Below, piece by piece: positions 22,871-35,304 of a DNA stretch of 64,000 nt. This stretch comes from Glossina fuscipes (Eukaryota > Arthropoda > Insecta > Diptera > Glossinidae): positions 582,172-646,171 of the forward strand of contig NW_023998449.1 of assembly GCF_014805625.2 (NCBI RefSeq). Direction: 5' to 3'. Every line of letters starts with the position of its first letter. Position 1 is the stretch's first letter. The position numbers were made by a program, and so were the translations under genes. The notes beneath the pieces are model-generated. The model ran no database searches and was not told where the DNA came from. It worked only from the letters and a program-made list of their open reading frames with translations.

Positions 22871-24715
22871 CAATAACAATAGTAATATATATTAAACAGT
22901 TCGGAAAATCTTAGGCCTAATAAAAACGAAGAAATTCGTTAAACCAGGATATGAGTACGAGCTCGATGAATGAAATAAGCCTATGTAATATATTATTCAG
23001 AATGCTTAGCACAATCACTTTGTACAGAATTTGAGGCGATCTCCTCCACTAAGAATGTGGACGACGTTGTAAAGGTAATAGGGGTTCTGTACGGCGAATA
23101 ATCACACAAATAAATGAGTAATTAATTTTCGTCCTCACCGCAAAAAATTGTAAATTAAAATTGTGTGTTTTGCAGTAATAGTACGAGAGGGTTTGCTTTT
23201 CGCTCCTTTTTTATAGCTTTTCTTGTTTTTTTTTTATACGCGTACCCAAAGGGTTTGCAAAACCTGGAAAGAGGATTCTACGGTAAACACCTTTGAGATC
23301 GCAAAAATGACGTGAATAAAATGAACGAAATGATTGAATCAGGTTCTGATTTGATAAAAGAACGCCTAACCCGACAAGATTTCCGTTGTTAAAGCAAGAA
23401 AGTCTGTGGTTTTTTTTTTGCAAAATATAAGATGTGTAAATAAGTTCGATCTCTTGAAATTGCTTCCTAAAAAAGACTAGACTAATTGAATTTTTTCGAA
23501 ATTTTGGGTATAAGTAACTACGATGTGAATGTTTGTACGTCTTACCCACCCCCCAACATCTGCTACCGTAGAAGTTTTCTAATCGTAATATAGTTATTTT
23601 ATAAAATATATATGTACAACCTCCTTTCAATATAGATAATAATCTGCTTTCAAGATATCTATATTCCAAAGGAATGAGCAATTAAAAATGCTTTCCTTTA
23701 CTATTGCTAAAATATCGTTTACTTTTCCTGTGATTGGTTCCCTTCTGTAAATGACGCGGCGGTGACTGAACCAATTTTTCTTTTCTGCCCTTAATAGTTT
23801 ATGAGTATGAATTTCTAATACACATCCAAGCTTTTCGGGAAGTTTACTTTTCTCTATTTCAATAGAGTATGATAATTCTAACTCTTTTTTAGTCGTCCTA
23901 AAGCCCCTTTATCAAATAACTTGGCGGTTGCTACAAAAAGGTGTATTGCTTAATAGTTAGTAATGTCTTTACACCACAATTGCTTAGTTTACTTTTTATG
24001 GGGACTATATTCCCCACGCATAAACAAAAATTATGAAAATTATGCCAATAACTAACACCTTTCATGGAGTTTTAAGGAATAGGGGAGTAGTCACGAGCTG
24101 CGTTATTTGAAAGGGCCATCAGAGCCTGAGCATTTTTTCTCTTCTATCGGCAAAACTCAATTTATTCCCAACCTAAATCTGTATTAAAAACCAAACATAT
24201 TGGTAACGAAACCGTGATAGATCGAAATTAAGATTTCTTAAGAAAGGAAAATGAGTGAGCGAGTATAAGACATGTGTAATTTGGCATATTGTAAGGCTTG
24301 TAAGCTGCTGACGACAATAGTATAAAAATTCGATTTATTCCAACAGTTCGTCCTTGTTTAGCCATTACAGAAGTGCTTGCTGGCTTCACGTCAACATTTT
24401 CATATACCGACATTCTGGCTAAGTTATAAACAACAGCTCACTGCGCGCTTTTCCGCTTGCGTTCTTGAAGACAATGAAAAAGTTGATCAACAGAAGTTGA
24501 TTATGAAAAGAGCATAAACAAGTTGAAGCAGCTCGCGTTTTGCCCACTTTCAAAGCTCTAAACGCCGCAATTTTTTCTTTTTTACTTATTGGATAGAGAT
24601 CGCAAATCCCGGAAAAAATGTTTGCGCCCATTAAAACCTAATCCTTTTCCTTTTTAATGCCTAACAAAAAAAAGAAAAAAAACTAAAAAGAAAATATCAT
24701 TTCTATTACAAATAA
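22871..24715. other. AT-rich DNA, no supported gene
   Basis: A 156-codon open frame on the minus strand (23211-23681) has no ATG and no motif I can name. Two minus ORFs at 24228-24413 and 24419-24631 are likewise unrecognised. Confidence 0.3.
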
Positions 24716-24721
24716 TTTATT
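24716..24721 (-). promoter_or_regulatory. possible polyadenylation signal
   Basis: AATAAA on the minus strand, 106 nt past the stop of the 25-residue ORF at 24828-24905. Confidence 0.4.
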
Positions 24722-24827
24722 AAAAATGGAGTTATAGAAAGAATATAATTTGGCAAAAACATATTCGAAATTTGTAACTTTCATCGAAAAGCCTTTGCAG
24801 CATGTAAATTAAAGTTGACCGCACACG

Positions 24828-24905
24828 TTACGTTTTACAATCGGCAAATATTAGAAAGCCCACGAAGACGCTCAGTATAAGTATAACGAAATCTCTCATT
24901 TCCAT
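24828..24905 (-). CDS. membrane micropeptide, 25 residues
   Basis: ATG in context CTAAAATGG, ending TAA; a second in-frame ATG is codon 3. It begins MEMRD, then FVILILSVFVGFLIFADC, and ends KT. It carries the core VFVGFLIFAD, aligned with VFVGLWLFDI of the next gene (25670-25753) and IFVGLWLYDL at 55.0 kb. It is GC-richer than its surroundings. AATAAA follows at 24716-24721. A pair of paralogues within 850 bp, same strand, suggests local duplication. Confidence 0.6.
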   Translation of the reverse strand: MEMRDFVILILSVFVGFLIFADCKT

Positions 24906-25506
24906 TTTAGAAATTTTAAATTTTTTATGTGGAAGAATTTTTTCTATGTACGAATAATTTATGTTTTCAGTTCAAAAGTTTTTATATTTCTGAGGTTTTA
25001 TTTTAGAATATTTTTCTTCAAAATGTCAAAATATATCTTGCAAGATTATAATTAAAATAGTCAGTTGAGAGTTCAAGACTATTTTGGCAACAGGGGGAAA
25101 CGTACCATGGCAATGACTGATGTTATAGCCCAGAAATTTGTAATTATACTCAATACGTTTATGAATAACTCACATTCACTTATAAACCTAGTTTTTGTTC
25201 GGCTAAGAAGCCATTCTGTTAGAATTCTACTAAACTATTAAACTAATATTTCATTGCCATTTGAATGATTTTTCAAAATGTTGATTGTTATACAGACAAA
25301 CTATACCGATTTGCGAATACTTGCCTTTCAAGTATTTCAAATGGGGCCCAATACATTACAAGGTGAAAGTGTTTTCACTTATTAGCTACAAAAACTTGCC
25401 AGAATTATTCACAACATTTTTGCAATTACAAAATACGAAAGATTTTAATTAAAAAAAAATTTTACACAACATATTGTATATTGAAGTTTATGTACATTTT
25501 TCAAAT
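24906..25506. other. spacer between two minus-strand micropeptide genes
   Basis: It holds a 44-codon plus-strand ORF at 25107-25241 with good start context (ACCATGG) and a moderately hydrophobic stretch (QKFVIILNTFM). It lacks the family core and is not called. Confidence 0.3.
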
Positions 25507-25512
25507 TTTATT
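25507..25512 (-). promoter_or_regulatory. possible polyadenylation signal
   Basis: AATAAA on the minus strand, 157 nt past the stop of the 27-residue ORF at 25670-25753. Confidence 0.4.
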
Positions 25513-25669
25513 AGATTCAAAGCTTAATCTATGCGCAAAACATTATGTCTTGTCTTCTTTATGATTTATGGATAGAGACAGTTTGTTTCAAAAAATTTCA
25601 ATTCTTTTCGTCCCGGGGATGATTTATAAATGAATTTGTTAAAGATGCGATTTTTCCAGATTTTTTCGT

Positions 25670-25753
25670 TTACATACGGCTCGCAACGATATCGAATAAC
25701 CACAGACCGACGAAAACGCCTAAAATAAGAGTAGCAGCGTTGTCAGCGTCCAT
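25670..25753 (-). CDS. membrane micropeptide, 27 residues
   Basis: ATG in context AGACAATGG, ending TAA. The N-terminus is MDADN (two aspartates), the span is AATLILGVFVGLWLFDIV and the tail is ASRM. The core GLWLFD is shared with the ORFs at 32.3 kb (GLWLYD) and 55.0 kb (GLWLYD). A TATA-like TATTTAAG lies at 25846-25853 on the same strand, about 90 nt before the ATG, and AATAAA follows the stop, giving a plausible complete mini-gene of about 350 nt. The N-terminus is predicted lumenal or extracellular and the C-terminus cytosolic. The function is unknown. Confidence 0.65.
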   Translation of the reverse strand: MDADNAATLILGVFVGLWLFDIVASRM

Positions 25754-25845
25754 TGTCTTTAGGTACTTCCTGTTTTCTTTCTGTCTTCCTGTGTATCTTT
25801 TAGCAGCCAACACACCGTTGTAACCCTTCAAAATTGAAAAAAAGG

Positions 25846-25853
25846 CTTAAATA
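25846..25853 (-). promoter_or_regulatory. TATA-like element
   Basis: TATTTAAG on the minus strand, about 93 nt upstream of the 27-residue micropeptide start. Confidence 0.35.
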
Positions 25854-27439
25854 CATTCGAAGTAGTAAAAGCCAAATTATGAAATTGTAAACCAGAGCAG
25901 ACGAAATATTATGACAAATATATCGAAGAAAGGGTGTGCGAGAGAATAAAAAAAAGTCTTTACAAATTTAAAAAAACGTTTTGAAGCCAAGTGAATTTTA
26001 AGATTGCCAACTACATCGGTTTTAAAACTTCTCACGTTACAACTGTTAAGTGGCGCGTAATTTTATGCAAACCAACGTTTTTTTCAAATTTGAGCCCTAA
26101 GAGTACGTGCACTAAAATTTTGCCTTTTTATGCACATTAATAAGGTAAGAAAGTTTTTACAATATTAGACCTATGAAGAGACCATTACGTTAACGGGGCC
26201 TTCAAATTGATGGAATTTTAGACGTGTATTTTCTGGATTAAAATAATCTTAACATTTTTTTCAGGCTATAATCGACATAATATAGTGGTGATTTCGTCGC
26301 TTTTTAAACTTTTATCATAAACTCTACATCATTTTTTGCAGCTACTTTTGAACGATATTTCCTGGAAAAACTTAATATATTTCACATATGAAACGTAAAT
26401 AGAGACAATTTGAGATTGTGTTTATATCAACTTGTATACTTGTATCAGGATCCCTATTTTATACGAATTTTAACTTTCATTTGAAGACTTACTTCTCATT
26501 CTCCGTTTCGCCATCTTCTCAAAAGCTATATCGGAAAGCATCACACACGCATAAGCCGTCTACATTGCCCGAAATGAGAGCCACTGCATCATTATGGTCC
26601 ATTGCTCTTGAAAGTAACCAACCAGTCAACTTACACAATCAACAGAAAAAATTTTCCTTAAGACGAAATAGAAGAACCAACCAACAAATGAGAATGTTTC
26701 AGTTTATAAGCATTTATAAAAAAAATCAAAAACAAGTCTAGCAGGTAAGAAAATTGTATTGCCTCATGACATGACCTTCTGATATCCGTCGCTGTTATCC
26801 AAAAACAAAAAAAAAAAAAGTAAACTACATTCTTATTTATTTTTTTTTAAATTTGCAAGGCTGATTTCGTTTATTTTCAAATTAAAAGTATATGTATACA
26901 TAAGCGAGTGGGTGTTGAAACCTTGAATTCCTTTACTGAATTGGACCATGGAAATTTCTCTATTGCTAGCACACCCGATCTCGATTCCGTATTTAGCCAT
27001 TTCGGATAGAAAAGTATTACAACATGAAAGGTCACTTAAATATAATTGTGCATCTTGTGTTGTCGCGAAAATCCGGGTCATGCAGATGTCAACCTATTCA
27101 TCAAAAAACACATATTTTAGTTTGTAAGAATGTGAGATTTTACAATATCATGTGTGTTTCCAATAAGCCAGAGAATGAATGAAGACAGACAGGTTGTTAT
27201 CAAGACTTTATAACACCACCACCTCGAAGTTGAGATTTGCAGAATAAACGGCTTGGAATATTTTTTTCGAGCTTGTGTGTGTTATCGGTTTCATTTGTAG
27301 ATATAATAATGTGTTTTGACAGTAGTTCTGATGTACTGTTAAATGATTTGTACGCAGCACGGTTAATGATACGATATTATCTTCTGCATTAAGTTTGTCA
27401 ATTTCCTGACGATTGTGTATTTGACCATCAGTAGTCGCT
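25854..27439. other. AT-rich DNA, no supported gene
   Basis: Long open stretches at 26418-26741 (plus, GTG-led) and 26833-27081 (minus) show no known motif. Confidence 0.3.
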
Positions 27440-27830
27440 TAGATGTAACTTATAACTACCAGGTTTTCATGCTAGCTCCCTGAAGCTCTATGATGCAACT
27501 GCAGCGATTGAGATTGTCAATATAGTGATAAACCTTGGATTTAAGGATAATTATATACAGACAACAAACGATTATGTTAATTTTCAAGTAATGGAAATGC
27601 ACAATATTTTAGAGAAGCTATGGTTGTCGTCCTCCTTTGTTCCTGTTGAAACCAAATTAATGTTCACTGAATGTTTCATCGTTCCGTTAATATCCTATGG
27701 TGAACGGAGATAAGCAAATATACGAGATATGTTTACATTAAACGAAATTACTACAGGATGTCATTCCTCAAATTATATTGGTCAAATATTTTCGATACCA
27801 GTTACGAAAGTACTTTTGTTGCGATTGTAA
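27440..27830 (+). mobile_element. LINE fragment (RT C-terminal region), second lineage
   Basis: 27525-27713 reads INLGFKDNYIQTTNDYVNFQ, then EKLWLSSSFVPVETKLMF and ECFIVPLISYG. This is the post-RT part of a LINE ORF2 (NLGF.LD......V, LR.LW..SS..P..TK, PLISYG). It matches the relic at 57.4-58.5 kb (LRLIKWVVLPLISYGAYG). It is truncated at both ends. Confidence 0.65.
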
Positions 27831-30029
27831 TAGGGAGTGTCTCCGCGCGCATTATAAACGTGTAATTTTCTTGTGCTTGTAAATTTTTGCAAATTTTCCT
27901 AGTTTATTTTAATTAAGCCAATTTTGTCGTAAATAGTAGTTCATAAGTAAATTATATTTTGTAACATTGTAATTTGAATCGCTTTTGCTGATATGTGATA
28001 TGATTTCATTTTCTGCTCTGTAGTGTATTCTACTCTGTGCTTTTTTTTCTTTTTTGCTTTTTGTTTGTCCTCCAAGTGATCGAGGTTGATGATAAAAGTT
28101 TCACTGGAACTGCAAGTTTGAGAATCTTTCACTATTAATGGTGCTTGGTTATTATTTTCAGCATTGTATTATTTCCCACTTTTGCTTGCGCGATCTTTTG
28201 CTTTTTCCAAATATCTCTATTTTTACGTTACTCTTTCCTACTCTTTCCTCTTAAACCTAATCCTGTTCCCGCTGGACATAACTGGCCGAGCAGCAGACGC
28301 AGTCTTATATTGAACGAGGGGGTTTCGTCGTTCCTGTCCCTATCCTGGTCGGCAAATATGAGCTGGCTAGCTCGTAACATGTGGATGGGGTTATACATTT
28401 TTGCTCCTGGGAACGTTACAACCAAAAGCAATTGCACGTAACTCGAATATGCGGACTGACGAAGCCCTAACCTACCAAAGGAGAATCCTTTGCGCACCAA
28501 TGCCTTCGTCGCCTTTCGGCCCCAAAAACTTTATGCGAGTCCCAGAGGTTGGATTCGGAAACCCTTTTCAATCTACTTTCCTCTCATCATAAAAGAAAAC
28601 TTAGCACATTTCTAAGACTAACAATCTATAGTATAAAATAATTTAAATAAAAATAATTATTTAAAACAATCAAAAATAAATTCTAAGATTCTTTCTTCGT
28701 ATAGGACACATCAATAGGCAGTACAAACACAAAAGCGAAGTTCTATTAGTACAGGCAATTGACATATGCGAGTCAAATTCAACATCTCAACAAGCTCGAT
28801 TGACACGTTGTTACCCTGGCCACCCTTACCGGGTATCACTAACCCGATGGTTGGCATCACTAAATTATATACTTTCCTTTGCAACCACTTCGTAAATTTC
28901 ATGTTTTGAAAAAACTTCCTCCAAATTCCAACTCCTCATTTATAGTTTGCTAGCTTTTTGTGCTTTTCGTACAGCTGAATTTTTGTCTTTTTGCATCTTT
29001 CTCAATCTCGCATATAGTAACAAAAAAAAGGAAAAAATTTGTTCACAAATTTTTCAAGTTTTAGGAATTAGTTTATTCTTGTTTTATTTGTTTTTCAGAC
29101 TATTCTTTACTTAAGCTGAATTCATACATGTTTGCTTACAAACTACTTATCAAAAAAATTTGTTTTCCTCTTTTTTGTCTTTCTTTTGGTTCACTCTAGA
29201 AGAAATTTCTTTTTTAAACACTATTTTTCCGTTTCCATAAATACGTTCAGCTTGATGCAAACAGACCATGATCTAGAATATATTAAATTACATTATTACG
29301 CCTTTATTATGATATTATCTTTGTTATTGTGAATTGAATTGCGGGTGTGGACGATTATGTGTCTGACGACATCGATACAATACTATATTTACTTAAAATT
29401 GAACAAAGTCATTTAACTTATAGGCAACTGCAAAAAACGGCTGATGTGTATTCAAGTAAAACTGACGATAACTTGAGATAAGTGCGATTTTCAGATAATG
29501 TTTAATTTTCAGTGTAGGCCAAAATGCCGGTAACCTGAGTTTAGTTATCGTTTTCCAGTAATCTTTTTATATCCGCTAGGTGTCTTTTTCGTTTTATGTG
29601 ATTTACAATTATAATAATTTACATTCATGGACTTTGAATCGAATAATATTTCACTAAATTAGCACTTACTGTATCTGCTGCTTGTCTTTATTATATATTT
29701 TTTTTTTTCTATTTTCTTCTTGCTGGCAGACATCAAAATCATCAAACTTTCAATTTTCTTTTTCTTTGAAGCTTTCTTTTTCATAAACCCAGAAAGCTCT
29801 TCTTCTTTTGTCCGTCCCCAAAAATTCAACAATCTCTTTCTATTTCAATCGTTATCCTCCCACTCCCATATCGAATCTTAAGATCAAGCGAAAAGCCTGC
29901 AAAAATGAGATCAACACATCTCCCGCCATTAAATTCTTTCTCGTACGAGAATTTTATAAACCTATCAATGGATGGTGCATTCTTTTTTAAGAAACAAGTA
30001 AGAACATTGTAGGCGAGCAAGGCCGATCA
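27831..30029. other. non-coding DNA with a GC-richer island
   Basis: 28250-28880 is distinctly richer in G and C and open on both strands (plus 28145-28441, minus 28228-28500). I see no motif and no splice-site set. The rest is AT-rich. Confidence 0.35.
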
Positions 30030-30570
30030 TTCAAAACCCTATACCACATTATCTAATACAATTCTTATTCTTGTATGAAATTGCTATTATGAAGAACTTT
30101 TCCGCCCTTCAAAAGGTTACTTTTCGTGAAAATTAGGGTAGGATCGAAAAAATAGACCGAGTTGGTGCAAATTTGGTACAATTAATTTTTAATGTTATAT
30201 TACTGTTATGATATTATTTTCATAATGAAGCATTATAAATTAATTATCGTATGAACTTTAGTTTTGGTTACATGAGGAGGTTCAACATTTGCCCCAGCCG
30301 GTCCAATACCAATTTAGAATGCCAAAATACTACTATGTAGCCACTTTTGCCTAGAAATTGTGAAAATTGTAATTTTTTTCAATGTAACGACTTTCCATAA
30401 TGGGCCGTTATATGGGAAATAGTCGAAAAAGAGGACCGATCCGAGCCATTAGCAATATCATTTGTCCTTGCGTCAAAAGACGTTACTGTATCAAATTTCA
30501 TGGAAATACCTCAAAAATTGCGACCTCTGGCTTCTCTTAAGGGTTTGGGTGGACGCCCGTGCTGTTTACT
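30030..30570. repeat. possible dispersed non-coding repeat
   Basis: Phrases such as GAGGACCGATCCGAGCC and TTTCATGGAAATACCTC with AAAATTGCGACC resemble non-coding transposon flanks common in flies. This is recall only; no second copy is in the window. Confidence 0.3.
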
Positions 30571-30584
30571 GTTATCATTTGTAA

Positions 30585-30800
30585 AGATTTTTCATGCTTG
30601 CAATGCCTTCAGGGTTCACTCCCAACTTGGACCTGTATTGGCTGTGTGTCGATCCGTGTGTGCGCTAGATGTGTACATGCTTATTTTCTTTTTTCTTTCT
30701 TATCTACCTATAAATGGAGTTGTATTAGTTTTTAAAAATAATTAGTATATGCTCTTCTTCTAAGAGTCAAGTGAATTCGGCTGTAAAAAATTAAAACATA
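30585..30800 (+). mobile_element. CR1-like 3' UTR fragment
   Basis: It matches the 3' UTR of the other copies (CATGCTTGCAATG..TTAGGG/CAGGGTTCAC, ..CTAGATGTGTACATGC, T/C-rich tract, ATTAGTATA.. GAATTCG). It is 5' truncated, with no ORF2 sequence. Confidence 0.7.
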
Positions 30801-32259
30801 TGAACATATGAATTTACCTCTAAAGAATGGATAATGTTTCAAAATCAACTATAACTCTAGTTTTGCTTTTATAAATAAAAGACAGCTGTTTAATTTTCAG
30901 AAAAAAAACCTTTGGACGCATTGCAACTTTATTAGTACATTACAATTAATTGTGACTTATGCAGTACTATAGCTACCAAATTTGTTATAAACGTGCGCAA
31001 TAAGAATCTGTTTTGGAATGCCGAAGAATAAAAAGTCATAGAAGAACCGCAAACGCCTCAAATGTATTCGAGTGACATTGCAAGAGTAGTTCTATAAAAC
31101 ACGTTGGAATAGCTACTCGTACTCGTATCACTCTTGCGAACGGGTAGGTACAAAAAATGAATGGGACTCTTTTTACCTACACTATTATCCTGAAGGCAAA
31201 ACGATAGACACTGGGATGACGACAAAAGGCGGAATGACAATAAACAAAGAAAAAATAACTAACTACGCTAGGATGCTGAAGTTCACAAATTGTTATACGA
31301 TTACGAGTCGCATGACATATTGTCATTTGTAGGACTAAAAGACTTTGAAATATTTTGTTACGTACATCCCGAATTCACCATGCTTCTTCGAAAGAGCCAC
31401 GTCTTCGATCAGGTTTTTGTAAGCAATATATCTTTGGAATTTATAGTTTAGAGCTCTACATTCAGAGTGAAGTCCCTTTTTTTGTACGGTATCCACTTTT
31501 GTGGATATCCATGTAAGGCACAATATTGCATCCAAATTTCAAAAAAACCACTACCAAAATGCGACTAATGTCTAATTGTAGTAAATGTAACTAATCTGTA
31601 CGAGCTGTACACAATAAGAGATAACTCTCGCTATCGTACTTTCAAGCATAATTTAGCTCAATAAAACTATAAAGTTACTCTCGTAATTACTAATTTGTTT
31701 TCTTTCACCTTATCCAGGAGGAAGATATATTTCATCCCGGCGGACTGTTGAATAAGTGCAATTAGTAAATGTGCATATTACACCGTGCCTGAGTTGTATG
31801 TTTCTTTGTGGTTCGCTTTCCCTATCGGCAACTTAAAGGGTAATCTTACAAAAGATGGGTTTACAAATTTCTGAGGATTTTTACCGATTTGAGAAATTGC
31901 GGAGCTGTGCACTCTTTTCATTAAATAAACTTTTTATTCGAAAATTCCACTAACTACTCATAAGCAAAATTTATGGAATGAGGAGCTTTTTACGCAGACT
32001 TAATGTATGCGCACTTTTAGAACAAGCATTTATTGCGGAAAACAATTCGAAATTTATATGAATTCTTTTACACTCACAGTCTTAATTAAAAGCATAACTA
32101 AGAGGAGTTTCTTCACTTTCAGGTGACGACAATGATGGCTTTTGTTAAAGCTTATATTACAATCACTACGAAAAATCATATCAAGTCACCATAAGCAATT
32201 TTTTTCTTGTCAATTGTATTTACTTATTTTCATGCAATTTCCGAGGAATTGAGAAAAAA
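30801..32259. other. AT-rich DNA, nothing recognised
   Basis: No supported ORF or repeat. Confidence 0.3.
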
Positions 32260-32265
32260 TTTATT
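32260..32265 (-). promoter_or_regulatory. possible polyadenylation signal
   Basis: AATAAA on the minus strand, 64 nt past the stop of the 24-residue ORF at 32330-32404. Confidence 0.4.
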
Positions 32266-32329
32266 AAAAATTATTAAAAATTATTTATCATTCGCATATG
32301 TCCCTCCGAACACTTCATTACTAATTTGC

Positions 32330-32404
32330 TCAAACTCGACTTTTGATTATATCATACAGCCACAATCCGATGATAATACCAAAGATAAGTTCAGCCGTGC
32401 TCAT
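32330..32404 (-). CDS. membrane micropeptide, 24 residues
   Basis: ATG in context GTCGAAATGA, ending TGA. The N-terminus is MSTAE, the span is LIFGIIIGLWLYDII and the tail is KSRV. IGLWLYD-[IL]-I is nearly identical to the core of the 55.0 kb gene (VGLWLYDLI), although the two lie 22 kb apart in unrelated flanks. AATAAA lies 64 nt downstream. An overlapping longer plus-strand open stretch (32207-32491) begins with TTG and looks like a shadow. Confidence 0.65.
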   Translation of the reverse strand: MSTAELIFGIIIGLWLYDIIKSRV

Positions 32405-33259
32405 TTCGACTACAGTTTCTGCATCAACTGTGGCAGCCGAATTGGCTATGTAGGCCGTAGTGCAGGAATAAAACAGACAAAAAAAAGATAACAGAAATTA
32501 TTTAAACAAATTTGTTGTCTTGAGAGAAGCGAAAAATATTACAAATTGTATAGAAAAATAGAAAAAAATAAATGTTACGACTTGAAGTAAAGAAACAAAT
32601 TGATTTGATGCATGTTCTTATAATTAATAGGAATGTTAAAAGAATGCCTGAGTTTGCCTTGTCCAATCCGATTAATTACCTTTTTATACTCCAATGCATA
32701 TTTCCGGGTTTTTGCACGTACAATTTCTGTATGCAGTTTCTATTTTTCATTAAATACGGATTTTAAAAAATATTTTAAAGATTTTATATTGTGTCGTTTT
32801 TAAGTATAGGTAGCTCAGAAAAACATATTTTAAATGCTTTTTTTATATTCGTCTGGTACATAACTGCTGTGGCAAAAAAAATTATTGTTACTTTGCCAAT
32901 TTTATTTTACAGAATAGTTGGAAAAGTAGCCCTTTCGCCACACGTTTTTTTTTTTGTGATTAGTATTAGTCTTTCGAATGTTCCACATTCTACTTCACTA
33001 TAATTTTTCGAAAAATAAATTTTGGGAGTGCCATATCGCAAAATCTAATCACGTTGCTGTAAGTACTTGTACTTTGCTGCTAGACGTAACCAACCCACTT
33101 TCGTGATTGCCAAAAATAACAACGGATAACACTTTAAAAAATTCTATAATTTCTTTTTTTTTTGTTATATTGAAAAGTGAACGTAATGTGACGAGTTTTT
33201 CAGACAAGTTAATTTTTATGGAAAATTTATGCGCGATTTATCTACTTCGTAATATTGTA
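32405..33259. other. AT-rich DNA, no supported gene
   Basis: A 64-codon ATG ORF at 32572-32766 has a hydrophobic C-terminal half but no family core. Confidence 0.3.
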
Positions 33260-33590
33260 TTGATAACGTGTTGGTTGCGAAGCTTATGCATGTTTGCAAT
33301 GGTTTAGAAGTTCACTTGCAACCTGGATCTGTTCTTGTGGGTGCGCTTCCGTGCTAGCTGCGTACATGCTTTTTTTTCTGTTTTTATTTATTTATACATA
33401 AATAATTACTTTTAATTTTATTAATTTATTTTTAAGCTTACTTTGTTATTATTCTTCTTCTTTTTTTTAAAACAATTAGTATAAGATTTTCTATTAAGAT
33501 GCATTGAATTCGACTTTAATTTTCTTTAGTTGAATATCATGTATAAATGGTAAATAAATTGATAATTAAATAAATAAATAAACACTTACA
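33260..33590 (+). mobile_element. CR1-like 3' UTR fragment
   Basis: It has GGTTGCGAAGCTTATGCATG, then TTTGCAATGG, a T-rich tract, ATTAGTATAAGATTT, GAATTCGAC and a 3' tail of AAAT units (TAAATAAATAAATAAAC). It is 5' truncated just past ORF2, which is usual for LINEs. Confidence 0.8.
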
Positions 33591-34119
33591 AGTACTATTG
33601 TCCGCGCTAAATGTTATTTACTCAATATATATATGTATAACGCTATATATATATTTTAACGCTTTTGGTGTAACTGTTACAATTACAACCTGTAGAAAAA
33701 ACTTATAGAAAAACAAGCCATACACGATAACCCCCTGGTAGATGATATCTTCAATAGGAACGCGTGTCCGAACCCACTTGTTCGGCACCAGTGGGTGTCT
33801 TGTGCGAAGTCATTGACAACGAGTGCATGTTTGTTTTACTTTCATACCATTCAACCACAATCCAGTAGAGCTTTCATAATTTCTATGTAACTAAACTTGT
33901 TTACTTGATAACAAAAATACGTGTCCAAACGCTATTTGCGTGTGTGTATGTGTGAAAGCTGAGGGAAAGGGAGGGGACTGTAGAAAATTTAAAAGGATGA
34001 GATCATTTCATAATATAATGGCTGAAATAGACAATAAACTCTTTGAGAAGGAAATATGTTCGAAACAAATTGGTGCACGTTTTGAATCTCCTATCTAACA
34101 TTAAAGGTATGCTTTCTTT
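33591..34119. other. AT-rich DNA, nothing recognised
   Basis: A short GT-rich run lies near 33938-33952. Confidence 0.3.
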
Positions 34120-35300
34120 TATTTTTATTTATTTTATTTATTTACACAAAAAATTCAAATAAAATGGATTAACAGCGGAATTTAATTGACTCTTGCAAGT
34201 AAATCTTATTATTATTATTAATAAGAACTTATACAAAATATATAAAGGGATGTAAAAACAGCAAAACGTGAAAATATATAAAATAAAAGAACATAAATAA
34301 GTAAAACAGAAAAAAAAAAAAAAAAAAGCATGCTCACCTCTAGCACAAGAGCATACTCGCAGCTGATACAGATCTGGGCTGTAAGTGAGTCCCGAAACCG
34401 ACATGTAAATTTAGTTAAGTTTCAAATGGTGTTAGGATTTTACAAGTTAATTGAGCTAATTCGCGAGAATGTAAAGGATCCGTTATTGAGATTAAGCAAT
34501 ATATATCATTTAGATTTTTGCAAAGAACTGTCAAAGATTGAAAAGCTCGTAATTATATCTACATTGATTGAAGAAGTTCGTAGAGAAACGACTCCGAACA
34601 ATAAAGTTTATCCCTCCTCTAATTTCCATAAGGAGGAGAGAGATAAGTAAGAATTGATTTTGAACGAAATCAATTGAATCTAAGTAATATCTATAGGAAG
34701 GAGACCACACAACAGAGGCAAAGTCATGTATTCGTCTTACTTAGCTCATGTATACTCTTTCCGGATCTGTTAGAACCCTTTGGTCCGCTGCTTAACAAAA
34801 CCTAGCGCAGATCTAACTTTACTTAAAGAAAGCTGAATGCGTAAATTAAAACGCAATCTTTGATCGAATAGAACCCCTAAATCCGAGGTGATGAAGATAA
34901 ACAGAATCCTTAATGATGTGTTATGAAGACAAGAGCTTGCCCATTTTAATAAGAGTAACGGGAATTCAGAGGCCTAGTCTTTGAAGATCAATAATTTATG
35001 GTTAATTATGTCAAGAGCTTTACTGAAATTAGTGTATACGATACCCCTGCGAGAGTCACTAGAAAAAACTTGACGCCATGGCGAGTAAACGCAAAGAAAA
35101 TCTTAACTGTTGATCTTCCTTTTAGAAAACCATGCTTAAATGGAGAAGTTTAAGATTAGATAGCGAAAGCTAACTGCTGAGTAGCAATTCGTTCAAACAA
35201 TTAATTAATAACTTAATTTAAGTAAGACATTCAGCAATGACTCTATAGTTTTCGGCGAAATGCATGATTCCACACTTGTGAAGTGGAATAGGAAAATTAG
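34120..35300 (-). mobile_element. CR1-like LINE fragment, copy G
   Basis: On the minus strand this is the ORF2 C-terminal part and 3' UTR: C-K-N-L-N-D near 34515, SYRYY.S at 34690, a KA(L/F)D-I-I-N-H motif A remnant near 35010, and IPLHKCG near 35280 at its 5' end. The YADD segment is missing. No frame of 60 codons survives. Confidence 0.65.
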
Positions 35301-35304
35301 TTAA

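Noticed and set aside
23211..23681. 156-codon open frame, minus strand
   Set aside because: It has no ATG (TTG-led) and no recognisable motif; a weak impression of RT-like words could not be confirmed.
25107..25241. 44-codon ATG ORF between two micropeptide genes
   Set aside because: Good start context, but only a short hydrophobic stretch and opposite strand to its neighbours; kept as a note only.
29132..29332. 66-codon hydrophobic plus frame
   Set aside because: It starts only at TTG and is composed of Phe/Leu/Ile from AT-rich DNA, without the micropeptide core.
32207..32491. 94-codon plus frame over the 32.3 kb micropeptide
   Set aside because: TTG-led and antisense to a micropeptide with clear paralogues; treated as a shadow.
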